A stretch of 64,000 bases of DNA from Paraglaciecola sp. L1A13 (GCF_009796745.1 NZ_CP047024.1:3906001-3970000), one strand, 5' to 3'; numbered from the stretch's first letter, positions 9,084 through 19,855 are shown. A program made the numbers and translations. The notes: generated from the sequence alone by a model not told the origin.

Positions 9084-10379
9084 ATGAAATTAACTGTAGT
9101 CACCTTTGCCCTTTTGGCATTTATTTCGTTAAACACGTTCGCTAAGCAAACTCGCTTGGACAACGTCGCAGTCATTGTCGATCAAGGCGTGGTTCTTGAA
9201 AGTCAAATTGATGAATTAGTCAGTACCGTAAAACGTAACGCCTTAACCAACAATCAAACTCTGCCTTCAGACCGAGTGCTACGTACTCAAGCCATTGAGC
9301 GTTTGATTGTTGATAGCCTACAAAACCAAATGGCTGAACGTATGGGCATTCAAATTAGTGATCCTCAACTTGATCAAACTATTGATAACATTGCTAAAGA
9401 AGACGGCATGAGTGTTGACCAAATGCGTCAAAAGCTCGCATCTGAAGGCGTTAGTTATGAAGTTTATCGTGAGCAAGTGCGCAAAGAGCTCATATCGGGT
9501 GAGGTGCGCCGTGCCAATGTTCGTCGTCGTGTTTATATTACGCCGCAAGAAATTAGTAATTTAGTTAAGCTCATTGATGAACAAGGCGGTCAACAAGCTG
9601 AATACCATTTAGGCCATATCCTTATTGGATTCCCGCCCGACCCAACGGATGAAGACGTTAATAAATCCAAAGAAACAGCCACCAAGGTATTGGAGTTACT
9701 CAATAATGGTTCTGAATTTGGTAAAATAGCGACGGCTTCTTCATCTGGCTCCAAAGCCCTTGAAGGCGGTGATTTAGGATGGATGAACATCAACTCAATG
9801 CCAACTCTTTTTGCTGAAGCGGTTCAAGGTAAGAGCAAAGATGAGCTTATAGGTCCTATTCGCAGCGGCGCTGGTTTTCACGTATTAAAAATTCTAGATG
9901 TTCGTGGGATCGAAAAAGTTGAAGTCACAGAGCTTAACGCACGTCATATTCTGATTAAACCTTCGGTGATATTGAGTGACGAGAAAGCAGAAAAAATGCT
10001 CATAGAATTCAGAAAAGAAATTCTTGCTGGTGACGCAGACTTCGCAGAATTAGCCAAAGAACACTCTGCAGATCCTGGTTCAGCCTTGCGCGGCGGTGAC
10101 TTAGGTTGGTCAGATCCTAACAAATATGTACCTGAATTTAGAGATACATTGCAGACACTGCAAGTAGACGAAATAAGTCAACCGGTGCGCTCTGTTCACG
10201 GCTGGCATTTAATGCAGCTTACGGGCAAACGCGTAAAAGACGCCACAGAAAACCTTAAAGAAGATAAAGCCTATCAGTTGTTGTTCCAACGTAAATTCGC
10301 TGAAGAAACCGAAGCTTGGTTAAAAGAAATGCGCGATAGTGCTTATGTTGAATTGCTTGATAAAAAAGATAATAGCTAA
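9084..10379 (+). CDS. surA: Periplasmic chaperone / peptidyl-prolyl isomerase SurA
   Basis: A 431-aa periplasmic chaperone that escorts unfolded outer-membrane proteins, including LptD, to the BAM complex. The signal peptide ends TFAKQ near residue 21. The N-terminal chaperone domain (about 25-165) is followed by two parvulin domains (about 172-275 and 285-385), each with the family pattern: AEYHLGHILIG...GGDLGWM in the first and NARHILIKP...GGDLGWS in the second. The C-terminal helix closes the chaperone core. It begins 68 bases after lptD and ends three bases before the pdxA start, so the genes are probably co-transcribed. Length matches the family. Confidence 0.96.
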   Translation: MKLTVVTFALLAFISLNTFAKQTRLDNVAVIVDQGVVLESQIDELVSTVKRNALTNNQTLPSDRVLRTQAIERLIVDSLQNQMAERMGIQISDPQLDQTIDNIAKEDGMSVDQMRQKLASEGVSYEVYREQVRKELISGEVRRANVRRRVYITPQEISNLVKLIDEQGGQQAEYHLGHILIGFPPDPTDEDVNKSKETATKVLELLNNGSEFGKIATASSSGSKALEGGDLGWMNINSMPTLFAEAVQGKSKDELIGPIRSGAGFHVLKILDVRGIEKVEVTELNARHILIKPSVILSDEKAEKMLIEFRKEILAGDADFAELAKEHSADPGSALRGGDLGWSDPNKYVPEFRDTLQTLQVDEISQPVRSVHGWHLMQLTGKRVKDATENLKEDKAYQLLFQRKFAEETEAWLKEMRDSAYVELLDKKDNS

Positions 10380-10382
10380 TTC

Positions 10383-11363
10383 ATGACCATTAAACTTGCG
10401 ATTACACCGGGCGAACCTGCAGGGGTTGGCCCAGATTTGATTATATCCTTGGCTCAGCACCAATGGTCGGTCATGCTGGTGGTTTTTGCCAATGAAAAGC
10501 TTATGCGCACGCGGGCTGAAGCTTTGGGTTTGCCGCTTATATTGTTACCTTACGATTCATCCTGTCAGGATATTCAGCAAGCCGGAGCGCTCTACATAGT
10601 AGACATTCCTTTGCGCGCTGAGGTAAAGCCTGGGGAATTAAATCAAGATAACAGCCATTATGTATTAGACACCCTCTACCAAGCATGCCAAAAGAATTTA
10701 GACGGTGAGTTTGATGCATTGGTCACTGGACCAGTGCATAAAGGTATTATTAATCAAGCAGGGATCCCATTTAGTGGTCATACTGAGTTTTTTGCTGAAC
10801 AATCAAATACCCCTGACGTGGTAATGATGCTAGCGACCACTGGCTTAAGAGTCACTTTGGTGACCACGCATATTCCTGTCACTGCGGTATCAGCCGCAAT
10901 AACCGAATCGCGCCTAAACAAGGTTATCCGTATTATTGATCACGATTTAAAAACCAAATTTGGTATCGACCAACCGCACATTTTTGTATGTGGGTTAAAT
11001 CCCCATGCAGGCGAAGACGGACATATTGGCCGAGAAGAAATAGACACTATTATTCCAGCGCTAAATTCGCTTCGACAAGAAGGCTTTACATTAACCGGCC
11101 CTTTACCTGCGGACACTATTTTTAACCCTAAGTATTTAGCACAAGCCGATACAGTACTCGCTATGTATCACGATCAAGGGTTACCCGTGTTAAAGTACAA
11201 AGGGTTCGGTCAAGCCGTGAACATCACGTTGGGATTACCTTTTATTCGCACTTCCGTTGACCACGGAACCGCGCTCGATTTAGCCGCATCAGGCAAAGCC
11301 GATGCTGGTAGTTTCGGCATCGCTATCAAGGAAGCCATTTCATTGGCAAAAAGTAAACAATGA
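10383..11363 (+). CDS. pdxA: 4-hydroxythreonine-4-phosphate dehydrogenase
   Basis: A 326-aa NAD-dependent enzyme of the DXP-dependent pyridoxal 5'-phosphate pathway. It oxidises 4-phosphohydroxy-L-threonine for condensation by PdxJ. Family features seen are [12 protein letters not shown] at the N-terminus, the metal-binding His region in [23 protein letters not shown], and the C-terminal [16 protein letters not shown]. The start is ATG at 10383, three bases beyond the surA stop. The stop overlaps the rsmA start (ATGA), which implies translational coupling. The surA-pdxA-rsmA-apaGH order is conserved in many gammaproteobacteria. Confidence 0.97.
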   Translation: MTIKLAITPGEPAGVGPDLIISLAQHQWSVMLVVFANEKLMRTRAEALGLPLILLPYDSSCQDIQQAGALYIVDIPLRAEVKPGELNQDNSHYVLDTLYQACQKNLDGEFDALVTGPVHKGIINQAGIPFSGHTEFFAEQSNTPDVVMMLATTGLRVTLVTTHIPVTAVSAAITESRLNKVIRIIDHDLKTKFGIDQPHIFVCGLNPHAGEDGHIGREEIDTIIPALNSLRQEGFTLTGPLPADTIFNPKYLAQADTVLAMYHDQGLPVLKYKGFGQAVNITLGLPFIRTSVDHGTALDLAASGKADAGSFGIAIKEAISLAKSKQ

Positions 11364-12166
11364 GCAAACAACACTTAGGCCATACAGCCAGAAAACGCTT
11401 CGGACAGAACTTTCTTCACGATGCATACGTTATTGATCAAATTGTTTCAGCGATCAACCCGCAAGTTGGGCAAAATGTCGTTGAAATTGGCCCAGGATTA
11501 GGCGCATTAACCGAACCTGTTTGCGAAATTATTGACAAACTGACCGTGGTTGAATTGGATAGAGATTTGGCCCAGCGCCTTCGCACTCACCCTTTTATTG
11601 CCAACAAGCTTAATATCATTGAACAAGATGCACTGAAGTATGATTTTTCTGAATTATTCAGTGAAGACCAACCGTTACGTGTTTTTGGTAACTTGCCATA
11701 TAATATTTCAACACCGTTAATGTTTCACTTATTTTCGTTTGCGCATAAAGTGCAAGACATGCATTTTATGTTGCAAAAAGAGGTGGTTAACAGACTAGCC
11801 GCTTCGCCTGGCAACAAAAGCTACGGTCGCCTTTCAGTTATGGCCCAATACCATTGCCATATCATGCCTGTTATTCATGTTCCACCTAGCGCCTTCAACC
11901 CACCGCCAAAGGTTGATTCAGCGGTCGTTCGTCTTATGCCCCATAAGGTAAAGCCGGTCAGCGTTATAAGTGAAGAATCTTTGAATAAGGTTTGTGCTCA
12001 AGCGTTTAATCAACGCCGTAAAACGATTCGTAACAGTTTGAAAGAGAGCCTAAGCGAAGCACAGCTCATATCTTTGGACATTAATCCTGACTTAAGAGCC
12101 GAGAACCTTTCGTTAGCACAGTTTGGCCAAATAGCGGATCTTGCCGTTAACCTTCAGGAGGAATAG
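11360..12166 (+). CDS. rsmA: 16S rRNA dimethyladenosine transferase
   Basis: A 268-aa SAM-dependent methyltransferase (KsgA) that dimethylates two adjacent adenosines near the 3' end of 16S rRNA during late 30S assembly. Motifs are [10 protein letters not shown] at the N-terminus, the SAM-binding loop [14 protein letters not shown], acidic motif VELDRDL, and the catalytic [10 protein letters not shown]-terminal helical domain holds [12 protein letters not shown]. The start overlaps the pdxA stop by four bases. The stop is immediately followed by the apaG start, with the apaG Shine-Dalgarno inside the end of this gene. Confidence 0.97.
   Translation: MSKQHLGHTARKRFGQNFLHDAYVIDQIVSAINPQVGQNVVEIGPGLGALTEPVCEIIDKLTVVELDRDLAQRLRTHPFIANKLNIIEQDALKYDFSELFSEDQPLRVFGNLPYNISTPLMFHLFSFAHKVQDMHFMLQKEVVNRLAASPGNKSYGRLSVMAQYHCHIMPVIHVPPSAFNPPPKVDSAVVRLMPHKVKPVSVISEESLNKVCAQAFNQRRKTIRNSLKESLSEAQLISLDINPDLRAENLSLAQFGQIADLAVNLQEE
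12156..12161 (+). promoter_or_regulatory. Strong Shine-Dalgarno for apaG inside the rsmA 3' end
   Basis: AGGAGG lies five bases before the apaG ATG, overlapping the last codons of rsmA. The rsmA stop TAG abuts the apaG ATG. This fixes the apaG start and suggests re-initiation by ribosomes finishing rsmA. Confidence 0.85.
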
Positions 12167-12568
12167 ATGACAACGTCTCTTAGCACTGGTCACGAGCTCA
12201 GCGATAAAATTAATATTACTGTTAACACGCAATACTTGGTAGACCATCCGGCCAATGATGTAGACAAATATGCCTTCGCCTACGAAATTAACATTGCCAA
12301 TAACAGCGATGAAAACGTGCAATTAATTAATCGTTATTGGCTGATAATTGACGGCAATGGCAAACAAACAGAAGTCGAAGGCGCTGGCGTAGTCGGCGAG
12401 CAACCACATATTGAAAACGGCAGCAGCTTTCAATACAGTAGCGGCGCAGTGCTAGATACACCTGTCGGCTCCATGCAAGGCTACTATGAAATGCAAGATA
12501 AAGACGGCGCGACATTTCGTGTACCTATCGATATCTTCCGTCTTGCGGTTCCCCATCTTATCAACTAA
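12167..12568 (+). CDS. apaG: ApaG domain protein
   Basis: A 133-aa ApaG/DUF525 protein with a single fibronectin-III-like beta sandwich. Characteristic blocks are FAYEINIANNSDENVQL, NRYWLIIDGNG and the glycine-rich GAGVVGEQPHIENG. The cellular role is not established; the gene is consistently linked to apaH and rsmA. The start is fixed by a full AGGAGG. It is followed 14 bases later by apaH. The length (about 125-135 aa) is normal. Confidence 0.95.
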   Translation: MTTSLSTGHELSDKINITVNTQYLVDHPANDVDKYAFAYEINIANNSDENVQLINRYWLIIDGNGKQTEVEGAGVVGEQPHIENGSSFQYSSGAVLDTPVGSMQGYYEMQDKDGATFRVPIDIFRLAVPHLIN

Positions 12569-12582
12569 ATCTTAGGTTTATT

Positions 12583-13383
12583 ATGGCTGATTATATTGTT
12601 GGCGATATTCAAGGCTGCCTAAGTGGTTTAAAAGCCTTGTTAAGCAAAGTTGATTTCAACACCCATACCGACACGTTATACGCAGTAGGTGATCTAATAG
12701 GCCGCGGGCCTGAAGCACTCGATACCCTCGCTTATCTCAACTCCTTGGGCGATAATTTTAAAACAGTCTTGGGAAATCATGACCTGAATTTGCTCGCAAT
12801 ACATTGCGGGGCTAGACGTGCAAAAAAAGCCGATAAACTCGATGGGGTTATTTCCTCGCCTGATTTCGCTAAATATTGTGATTGGTTACGACAAAAACCT
12901 CTGGCGATGCTGGTCGGGTCAGATATTTTGCTCACTCACGCTGGTTTATATCCCGCTTGGAGTTTTGATAAAGCACTGGCCCTAAGTGCTGAAATAAGCG
13001 ACGTGCTGCAATCACAACAATGGCAACTTATCGTAAATAGTATGTACGGCGATAACCCAAACAGCTGGAACGAAGAGCTAAGTGGCGATGACAGAAAGCG
13101 TTTTATCATTAACGCATTTACCAGAATGCGTTTTTTAGAAAAAGACGCACGACTAGAATTTAACTGTAAAACCAAGCCCAGTGAAGCACCAAAATCCCTG
13201 TTGCCGTGGTTTAGCATGCAAAACCCCAATATTACTTCTACACAAAAAGTAGTGTTTGGTCATTGGGCTGCGTTAAATGGTGAGACAAATAACGAACAAT
13301 TTCTTGCTTTGGATACGGGTTTTGTTTGGGGTGGCTGTATGACATTACTCTGCACAAAGACCATGAAACGGCTGCAAAATTAG
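12583..13383 (+). CDS. apaH: Symmetrical bis(5'-nucleosyl)-tetraphosphatase
   Basis: A 266-aa metallophosphoesterase that splits Ap4A into two ADP, controls dinucleoside tetraphosphate levels and, in E. coli, removes Np4 caps from RNA. The three metal-ligand blocks are all present in the first 70 residues: VGDIQGCLSGL, VGDLIGRGPEAL and LGNHDLNLL, with LTHAGLYP and VFGHWAALNG further on. It is the last gene of the lptD-to-apaH run. The downstream gap has no clear terminator. Confidence 0.96.
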   Translation: MADYIVGDIQGCLSGLKALLSKVDFNTHTDTLYAVGDLIGRGPEALDTLAYLNSLGDNFKTVLGNHDLNLLAIHCGARRAKKADKLDGVISSPDFAKYCDWLRQKPLAMLVGSDILLTHAGLYPAWSFDKALALSAEISDVLQSQQWQLIVNSMYGDNPNSWNEELSGDDRKRFIINAFTRMRFLEKDARLEFNCKTKPSEAPKSLLPWFSMQNPNITSTQKVVFGHWAALNGETNNEQFLALDTGFVWGGCMTLLCTKTMKRLQN

Positions 13384-13755
13384 GCTGTTTGGCAAGCTCA
13401 TTGGCTTAGCTTTTACCTTTCGACAACTTTGATCGCATTGGCGAATTCCATTTTGCTTTCTCGCTTGCCGCATCCCATGATTTAACAAAACGCTGCCAAT
13501 ATGCTATTGCAGTCATCAACCCTAGAAATATATTTACCATAACCGCATAATGTTCGTTAATGTTACGTGAATAAATGTCGATACAACAAAACAAGATGGT
13601 ATCGTTTTTAATAAGTAACCAGCGAATAACATAATTTATCCCGATAGGATAGCCACCAATAGTATGCAAAACTAATGCATAGCTTTTTAAATAGCTGAAA
13701 ACAACATAATCGACTAACCATAATAATAATCAATACGCTTATTTGGAGATCATAA
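13384..13755. other. Intergenic region with a weak minus-strand reading frame
   Basis: Between apaH and a chemoreceptor gene. A minus-strand frame at 13406-13669 (87 codons from TTG) could encode a short protein with one hydrophobic stretch (MVNIFLGLMTAIAYWQRF) and a basic tail. It lacks a Shine-Dalgarno at either the TTG or the internal ATG, so I do not call it a gene. The chemoreceptor start is preceded by TTTGGAG at the right edge. Confidence 0.3.
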
Positions 13756-15780
13756 ATGAAAATGACTGTAGCTACGCGCGTAGTGGGTGGCTTTGCCGTT
13801 ATAACTTCGCTGCTTATCGTCATGGGAATATTTTCACTCACCACCTTGAGTAATATTGACGAAGCAACCGAAGAAGTTAGCAATCTCGCCTTTCCCACAG
13901 TCAGTGGCAGTAGCCAGCTTAAAGTGTCATTTTTGAACATGGGACGTCTTACCGCAGAAGCCTATTATGGCAATGAATTAAAAGCACTCGATGAAAAAAA
14001 TACAGCGTTTAACAGTAGTCAAAGTATCTTTGAAAGTGAGTTCAACACACTCAAACGCGTCGTCAGCCAAGAGCCTGATTTAAACGCTTCTTTAGCTGAA
14101 GTCGATACCATTTATGAAGATTACAAAATAAACGTAATGAAATTATTTGATAGCCGCCAAGCTGATCTGAGCATGCGCAGCGCGCTAAATAGACAGCTGG
14201 GGGATATTGAAGACAACGCAGACGATACATCCTCACTTATTCTTGATTTTGCAGACCTCGACGAAGTTCAAGATAGTCCGCAGCTGAAAAAAGCAGCTGA
14301 ATTAACAAATCGCCTTGAAACCAATCTGATGTCTCTATTAACGGTAGGCGGGGAATATGCTAAAACCCAAAACCTCGTCAGAGCCGACACCCTAGGTAAC
14401 GAAGTTAAACTCGTGGTCAACCAGATACGTGAAACCTTGGATGAGATCCAAAAAGCAGCTGGGGGCAATGATCCAGAAGGTTCCCTTTCTGAAATATATC
14501 AAATGACCGGGTCAGTATTAGATTTGATCAGCTCTTCAACGGGCTTATTGCAAAATCAAATAAAGAAAATTAACAAACAAAATGAAGCCACTGATGCTTA
14601 TAGAGCTTCCGATGCCAACATAGAACTCGCGATTCAAAAACTAAATACCCTATCTACTTTAGCCGATCATAAGGCCTCTGTGGCCAAAGAGTTGGTTAAA
14701 GAATCAATCGATTCAGGTAATATGAAAACCATCTTTATTGCCCTAATATCAGTTTTAATCGCCAGTTTTATTGCTTACCGTAGTATTCGCGCCATTATTC
14801 GGCCCCTCAACAGGGTTAATGAGATGCTTAATATTGTATCCTCGGGCGATCTCACTCGCCGTTTAGATGACTCTTCAGATGATGAATTTGGCACCTTAGC
14901 AAAAAACTGCAATAACTTAGTTGATAGTCTAAAAACACTAATTTCAGGTATTGGATCACGCTCTGCTCAGTTAGCGGCGGCGTCTGAAGAAACGTCAGCG
15001 GTTACCATGCAAACCACCACATCTATTCAAGAGCAGAAATCACAAATTGCGCAAGTCGCAGCCGCGACAACTGAAATGCACAGTACGTCCTTGGTGGTTA
15101 GTCAAAGCGCAGAAGACACCCTGCGTCAAATTCAACATGCTGACGAAGAAGCCGAAAAAGTAAAAGCTATCTCTGAAGAAAATATTCGTACTATCGAAGT
15201 GCTCGCCAGAGATGTCGATGAAGCGGCTCAGGTTATCAATAAACTACATCAGGATAGTGCAAGTATTGGGGGAATTTTAGATGTTATCCGCGGAGTAGCG
15301 GATCAAACGAATTTGTTAGCGCTAAACGCTGCGATTGAGGCGGCCCGTGCTGGAGAGCACGGACGAGGCTTCGCAGTAGTAGCCGATGAAGTCCGTACAT
15401 TAGCTAGCCGTACTCAGCAATCCACCCAAGAAATTAACTCCATGATTGAAGTACTACAAGCTGGGGCAGAAAAAGCCGTTGCGGTTATGAACCAAGGTAA
15501 AGAGCAAACCTCTGTATGTGTAGAAAAAACTGAGCAATCTACCCAAGCGTTACAGCTAATTTCAGATGCGGTTCATAAAGCCTACGACGTAAGTTCGCAA
15601 ATTGCCCAAGCGGCCAAAGAGCAAAACGTAGTTTCACAAGAAATTAGCGAAAAGCTAGAAAACATAGTAAACATTGCCGAGGAAACCTCAGTAGGCGCTC
15701 ATCAGACGTCGGCATCAAGCCATGAGGTAGCGAAGTTAGCTGAAGAGCTTCAACACTCAGTACAGCAGTTCAAGGTCTAA
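13756..15780 (+). CDS. Methyl-accepting chemotaxis protein with large periplasmic sensor
   Basis: A 674-aa transmembrane chemoreceptor. The first TM helix spans about residues 9-30 ([20 protein letters not shown]). A mostly helical periplasmic domain of about 290 residues follows, then a second TM ([19 protein letters not shown], about 329-347), a HAMP domain (about 348-400) and the cytoplasmic signalling domain. The hairpin tip [20 protein letters not shown], which contacts CheA and CheW, is intact. There is no C-terminal CheR-binding pentapeptide. The ligand is unknown. The start is ATG at 13756 with a GGAG site. A bidirectional terminator follows. Confidence 0.95.
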   Translation: MKMTVATRVVGGFAVITSLLIVMGIFSLTTLSNIDEATEEVSNLAFPTVSGSSQLKVSFLNMGRLTAEAYYGNELKALDEKNTAFNSSQSIFESEFNTLKRVVSQEPDLNASLAEVDTIYEDYKINVMKLFDSRQADLSMRSALNRQLGDIEDNADDTSSLILDFADLDEVQDSPQLKKAAELTNRLETNLMSLLTVGGEYAKTQNLVRADTLGNEVKLVVNQIRETLDEIQKAAGGNDPEGSLSEIYQMTGSVLDLISSSTGLLQNQIKKINKQNEATDAYRASDANIELAIQKLNTLSTLADHKASVAKELVKESIDSGNMKTIFIALISVLIASFIAYRSIRAIIRPLNRVNEMLNIVSSGDLTRRLDDSSDDEFGTLAKNCNNLVDSLKTLISGIGSRSAQLAAASEETSAVTMQTTTSIQEQKSQIAQVAAATTEMHSTSLVVSQSAEDTLRQIQHADEEAEKVKAISEENIRTIEVLARDVDEAAQVINKLHQDSASIGGILDVIRGVADQTNLLALNAAIEAARAGEHGRGFAVVADEVRTLASRTQQSTQEINSMIEVLQAGAEKAVAVMNQGKEQTSVCVEKTEQSTQALQLISDAVHKAYDVSSQIAQAAKEQNVVSQEISEKLENIVNIAEETSVGAHQTSASSHEVAKLAEELQHSVQQFKV

Positions 15781-15811
15781 TTAACGCCAATAATGCCCCT
15801 ATCTAATGCAT

Positions 15812-15849
15812 AAAAAAACCGCTTCCCTTTGCAGGTAGCGGGTTTTTTA
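15812..15849 (+). terminator. Bidirectional terminator between the chemoreceptor and lysC
   Basis: A run of A, then ACCGCT, a 13-base loop, AGCGGG and a run of T. The converging genes on both sides end within about 45 bases, so it can serve both strands. Confidence 0.85.
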
Positions 15850-15893
15850 TGTTAGCTTATAAAATAACTGACCGTTAAATCAGTCTTTTATCA

Positions 15894-17249
15894 CTACGCT
15901 TCAAACAAGTTTCTGTGTAGGGCTTTCACCACATCGGTACTGTCTTTCTCGCTCACTAACATCGACATATTGTGAACGTTTGCGCCAAAACAAATCATGC
16001 GCAAGTTGAAGTCAGAAACAGCAGCAAAAATACGGCTAGATACACCAGCAGCACTATGCATGTTGTTACCCACTACCGTAACTAAATCGAAATGCTCTTC
16101 AAGCTGCACGTCACAAATTTGGCTTAGTTCTTCAATCGTTTCTCGATTAAGACGTTGCAGCACAGAATTCGGTGGGTTGTCTAAGGTAAACGACACACAG
16201 ATTTCAGATGTGGTCACCAAATCAACGCTCAAATTATGCTTAGCAATAATCGTAAATACATTCTGCAAGAAGCCTTGGGCGTACATCATTTTAGGTGTTT
16301 TCACGGTCACCATTACTTGGTCTTTGCGACGCGTAATCGCTCGATAAGACGGTTCATGCACACAGTCACGTACAATCCACGTGCCGCCTTTCTCTGGTTC
16401 TTTACTTGAACCGACAAACACTTTAATGTTTTGACGAAGGGCGGGCTCCATAGTCGCAGGATGCAGCACTTTGGCACCAAAAGTCGCCATTTCAGCCGCT
16501 TCTTCAAAGCTAAGCTCGGGTAACGGACGGGCAGCATCGGTAATGCGCGGATCCGTTGTATAAACCCCAATCACATCAGTCCAAATCTCACAGCTCTGGG
16601 CACCTAAAGCTTCAGCTAATAAAGCGGCGGTAAAATCAGAGCCACCACGGCCCAAAGTAGTAGTATTACCCGCTTCATCAGAACCGATGAAGCCTTGCGT
16701 AACCAATACTGTATTCGCAATCTCCGGCGCCATTAACTGAGTTGCGCGTTGTTTAATACCATCAAGTTGTGGCGCCGCCTGACCAAATTCGCTATCGGTC
16801 AGTAGCACTTTACGTACATCGAAATTATCCGCAGGTACACCATTTTGCGACAACACTTCACTAAACAGTAAAGACGCCATACGCTCTCCATGAGATAACA
16901 AGGCGTCTTTTAAGTCTGGGCGATGTAACATTTCTTCATGAAAAGCCAGTTGTCTCAATGACTCAAGTAACTCCATCAGCTTATCAGCCACTAATGTCGG
17001 GGCACCCAAGTCATGTAATATGGCAAACTCAATCGCTTGAATTTGTTCAATGTAAGCAGTGATTTCGTCTTTTGTTAGCGCCTTGTGGGCTAACTCAACC
17101 AAAATATTAGTTACGCCAGCAGATGCACTGACCACCACCACTTTTGTGTTCTGATTAGCTTTAACAACTTTGGCGCAATTAAGCATCGTTGCGTGAGTTG
17201 CGACACTGGTGCCACCAAATTTTGCTACGTTTATCGAAGAGTCACTCAA
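15894..17249 (-). CDS. lysC: Lysine-sensitive aspartokinase III
   Basis: A 451-aa monofunctional aspartate kinase, the first step to lysine, threonine and methionine. The N-terminal VAKFGGTSVA is the ATP/aspartate-binding start of the kinase domain, and TLGRGGSDFTAALLAEA is the conserved core. Two ACT domains (about residues 310-450) carry feedback control, with VTVKTPKMMYAQGFL and LRMICFGANVHNMSML. Length and sequence fit LysC of the gammaproteobacteria. The start is TTG at 17249 with AGGA upstream. The upstream region was searched for a lysine riboswitch and I could not recognise one, so regulation may be by feedback only or by an unrecognised element. Confidence 0.94.
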   Translation of the reverse strand: MSDSSINVAKFGGTSVATHATMLNCAKVVKANQNTKVVVVSASAGVTNILVELAHKALTKDEITAYIEQIQAIEFAILHDLGAPTLVADKLMELLESLRQLAFHEEMLHRPDLKDALLSHGERMASLLFSEVLSQNGVPADNFDVRKVLLTDSEFGQAAPQLDGIKQRATQLMAPEIANTVLVTQGFIGSDEAGNTTTLGRGGSDFTAALLAEALGAQSCEIWTDVIGVYTTDPRITDAARPLPELSFEEAAEMATFGAKVLHPATMEPALRQNIKVFVGSSKEPEKGGTWIVRDCVHEPSYRAITRRKDQVMVTVKTPKMMYAQGFLQNVFTIIAKHNLSVDLVTTSEICVSFTLDNPPNSVLQRLNRETIEELSQICDVQLEEHFDLVTVVGNNMHSAAGVSSRIFAAVSDFNLRMICFGANVHNMSMLVSEKDSTDVVKALHRNLFEA

Positions 17250-17473
17250 TGTTTTTCCTAATTAAAATTTGAACAAAAAAGATGCCATAAATTACCAGCT
17301 TTTTTGCTCATATAAAGCATATTTTATGAGTTTATGTGCACTTTTTGGAATAGGCTATACGTTAGCGCGCCAGCTTAAGCCGCTTTAATGTTCAAAATGG
17401 TAATCAACGTATGTTAATTCACCTTAAACTACGACGCACCAGTAATAAAAAATAAAAATAAAGGACCCACGCT

Positions 17474-19036
17474 ATGCTCATCAACCGTTTATATCGACTC
17501 ATATTAGCCGCAGGGCTATTTAGCACAATAATGGCAGCCAATAGTCTTGCTGAACAACCTAGCCGAGCCTCGTCACCATCATTACATGAACTTACCTTAG
17601 CACAAACCCAAACGCTGCTGCGGACGCAGCAAATTAGTCTGGCTCAGTTGAGTGAATATTATTTACAGCGAATACAAAAATTTGATGAAAATGGCGCGCA
17701 GCTCAATTCCGTCGCAACACTAAGCAATCAGCTTGAGCAGCAAGTAAGTGATTTAGATCAAAAACTAAAAAGTGGCCAGCCACTTGGCTTATTATTCGGT
17801 GCAATCGTGTTACTAAAAGATAATATTGACGCGAAAGGTATGCCAAATACCGCCGGCTCGTGGCTTATGCGCAGTCATGTTCCCGCAGACGACGCCTATT
17901 TGGTGAAACAGCTCAAAGCACAAGATGCAATTATTTTGGGTAAAACCAACTTGTCTGAATGGGCAAACTTTCGTTCTAATATGTCCTCTAGTGGTTGGAG
18001 CAGCCTGCATGGACAAACTTTGAACCCCCACGACCCAACTCGCACTCCTTGTGGGTCAAGTTCTGGATCAGGCGTCGCCGTTGCGGCAGACTTCACCTTA
18101 CTTGCCGTAGGCACAGAAACCGATGGCTCAGTTACTTGCCCTGCTGCAGTCAACGGCATAGTCGGCATCAAACCAACATTAGGCTTAGTAAGTCGCAGCG
18201 GTATCATTCCCGTCGCCCACTCACAAGATACCGCTGGCTCCATGGCTCGTACAGTAGCGGACGCAACCATGATGTTAGAAGCCATGATGGGCGTAGACAC
18301 AAAAGATCCCATCACTTTTGAGCCAATAGCATTAGCAACTCATCTAAAAAAAGATGGCCTCAAAGGTAAACGCATCGGTATCGTGCGTAATCTGATGGGC
18401 TATCATCCGCAACTTGATAAGGTTTTCGATGCCCAACTTGCCACACTAAGAGAGGCTGGAGCGATAATCGTAGAAAACGCCAACATCGAAAATAAAGGTA
18501 GTTGGAACGATGATGAATTCACCGTATTGCTGACAGAATTTAAGGCAGATTTAAATCTTTACCTATCGCAAAGCAAAGCCCCTATTACTAGTTTACAAGA
18601 TGCGATTGAAAAAAATATTGTCGATCAAGAACGTACTATGCCTATTTTTGGTCAGGAAACATTTTTGCGTGCTCAGCAGTCACCTTCAATGACAGACCAC
18701 GCTTACATTGACGCACTGGCTCGCGCTAAACGTAAAGCAGGCAAAGAAGGTATTGACGCTACATTAGCTAAATATGAAGTTGATTTACTGATTGCCCCAA
18801 CAACCGCACCAGCATGGAAAATAGATCATATCGATGGCGACCATTTTCTAGGCTCCGCAATCGGTGCGGCGGCTGTCGCAGGTTACCCGCATATTACAGT
18901 ACCGATGGGAGATGTAAGTGGAATGCCGGTAAATATTAGCTTCTTCGGTGCGGCAAAATCTGAAGGAATATTAATAGAGGCCGCGTACAGTTTCGAGCAA
19001 ATAACACAGGCGCGTATCACGCCGCGATTAAACTAG
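17474..19036 (+). CDS. Exported amidase-signature hydrolase
   Basis: A 520-aa amidase of the Ser-cisSer-Lys class with a signal peptide (residues 1-27, ending ANSLAEQ), so it acts in the periplasm or outside. Catalytic elements are the Lys in IVLLKDNIDAKG (about residue 116), and the Gly/Ser loop CGSSSGSGVA followed by TETDGSVTCPAAVNG with the cis-Ser and nucleophile Ser. The substrate is unknown; family members act on aliphatic, aryl or peptide amides, and the GatA homologues differ by lacking a signal peptide. The start is ATG at 17474 with AAAGGA upstream. It is divergent from lysC and convergent with a DUF192 gene. Confidence 0.92.
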   Translation: MLINRLYRLILAAGLFSTIMAANSLAEQPSRASSPSLHELTLAQTQTLLRTQQISLAQLSEYYLQRIQKFDENGAQLNSVATLSNQLEQQVSDLDQKLKSGQPLGLLFGAIVLLKDNIDAKGMPNTAGSWLMRSHVPADDAYLVKQLKAQDAIILGKTNLSEWANFRSNMSSSGWSSLHGQTLNPHDPTRTPCGSSSGSGVAVAADFTLLAVGTETDGSVTCPAAVNGIVGIKPTLGLVSRSGIIPVAHSQDTAGSMARTVADATMMLEAMMGVDTKDPITFEPIALATHLKKDGLKGKRIGIVRNLMGYHPQLDKVFDAQLATLREAGAIIVENANIENKGSWNDDEFTVLLTEFKADLNLYLSQSKAPITSLQDAIEKNIVDQERTMPIFGQETFLRAQQSPSMTDHAYIDALARAKRKAGKEGIDATLAKYEVDLLIAPTTAPAWKIDHIDGDHFLGSAIGAAAVAGYPHITVPMGDVSGMPVNISFFGAAKSEGILIEAAYSFEQITQARITPRLN

Positions 19037-19093
19037 CCCACTGGCACACGGTATCAATAAAAGGGATCAATAAATGGATCAAGGCGTATAAGG

Positions 19094-19561
19094 TTACTGC
19101 GCCTTAATAACCATTTTGTCTCCGACATTTATACCGTGTTTGGCATACCAGCCTTGATTCATCTCAAGGGCATAAAGTACGGCTTGTGATGCGCCCACTG
19201 ACGTTAAATCCTGTGGCTGCATGGGCTTAATATCGGTGATCACGCCGTCACTACGAATAAACGCCACGTCTAACGCTAGAAAGGTATTTTGCATCCACAT
19301 GCTGGCTTTCTTCGAACCAGAAAACTTAAACAACATTCCACATTGTTCACACATTGACTTACGATACATCAGCCCCATTGCCCGTTGCTCGAACGTATAG
19401 GCGTATTCAACCTCCAACGGTATATCACCCACTGTAATCTGGATTAAAGGTAATGACTGATACTGCCCATCATCTACTGAACTTGCAGCCTGAAATGTAG
19501 CTAAGCCAAAACACCCGGCTAATAAAACCGGGACAAATAAACGTAAAAATTTTAACGACAT
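19094..19561 (-). CDS. DUF192 family lipoprotein
   Basis: A 155-aa predicted lipoprotein. The N-terminus MSLKFLRLFVPVLLAGCFG has a lipobox (LAGC) at residues 14-17. The rest is a single DUF192 beta-rich domain with the typical EVEYAYTFEQRAMGLMYRKS and FKFSGSKKASMWMQNT...LDVAFI pattern. The role of the family is not established. The gene converges with the amidase gene (57 bases between stops). Confidence 0.88.
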   Translation of the reverse strand: MSLKFLRLFVPVLLAGCFGLATFQAASSVDDGQYQSLPLIQITVGDIPLEVEYAYTFEQRAMGLMYRKSMCEQCGMLFKFSGSKKASMWMQNTFLALDVAFIRSDGVITDIKPMQPQDLTSVGASQAVLYALEMNQGWYAKHGINVGDKMVIKAQ

Positions 19562-19782
19562 AAGTATTCCATTCGCTTGAGTACAGCACGATGATAGTTG
19601 CTAACAAAAATTATTTAGCATTTTACGTGCCAGTGCAGTCTGCACAGTTAATTATTAGAGTGATAAAACCCAACTAAAAACAATGGGTTAGTTTATTCAC
19701 CATGGGCTAAGTTTACTGTACCCCAGAGCATAAGTGAACAACCCAATTTGAGTACTTTGGTTAAAAATGGAAATTCAGACAC

Positions 19783-19817
19783 AAAAAAGCCGAACAAGGC
19801 TTTCACCTGTCCGGCTT
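19783..19817 (-). terminator. Rho-independent terminator after acnB
   Basis: On the minus strand, an AGCCGGACAGG arm, a short loop containing TGAAAGCC, a complementary CTTGTTCGGCT arm and then TTTTTTG. It lies 40-70 bases beyond the acnB stop. Confidence 0.85.
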
Positions 19818-19855
19818 CTAATGCTTTAATCTGATTTAATTAAATAAACCAGTGA

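Noticed and set aside
13406..13669. 87-codon minus-strand frame after apaH
   Set aside because: One hydrophobic segment and a basic tail look protein-like, but neither TTG nor internal ATG has a ribosome-binding site, and I recognise no family. Kept only as a note on the gap.
17250..17473. Possible lysine riboswitch upstream of lysC
   Set aside because: I looked for the conserved purine-rich junction and helices on the minus strand and did not find them; the region is AT-rich with short hairpins only.
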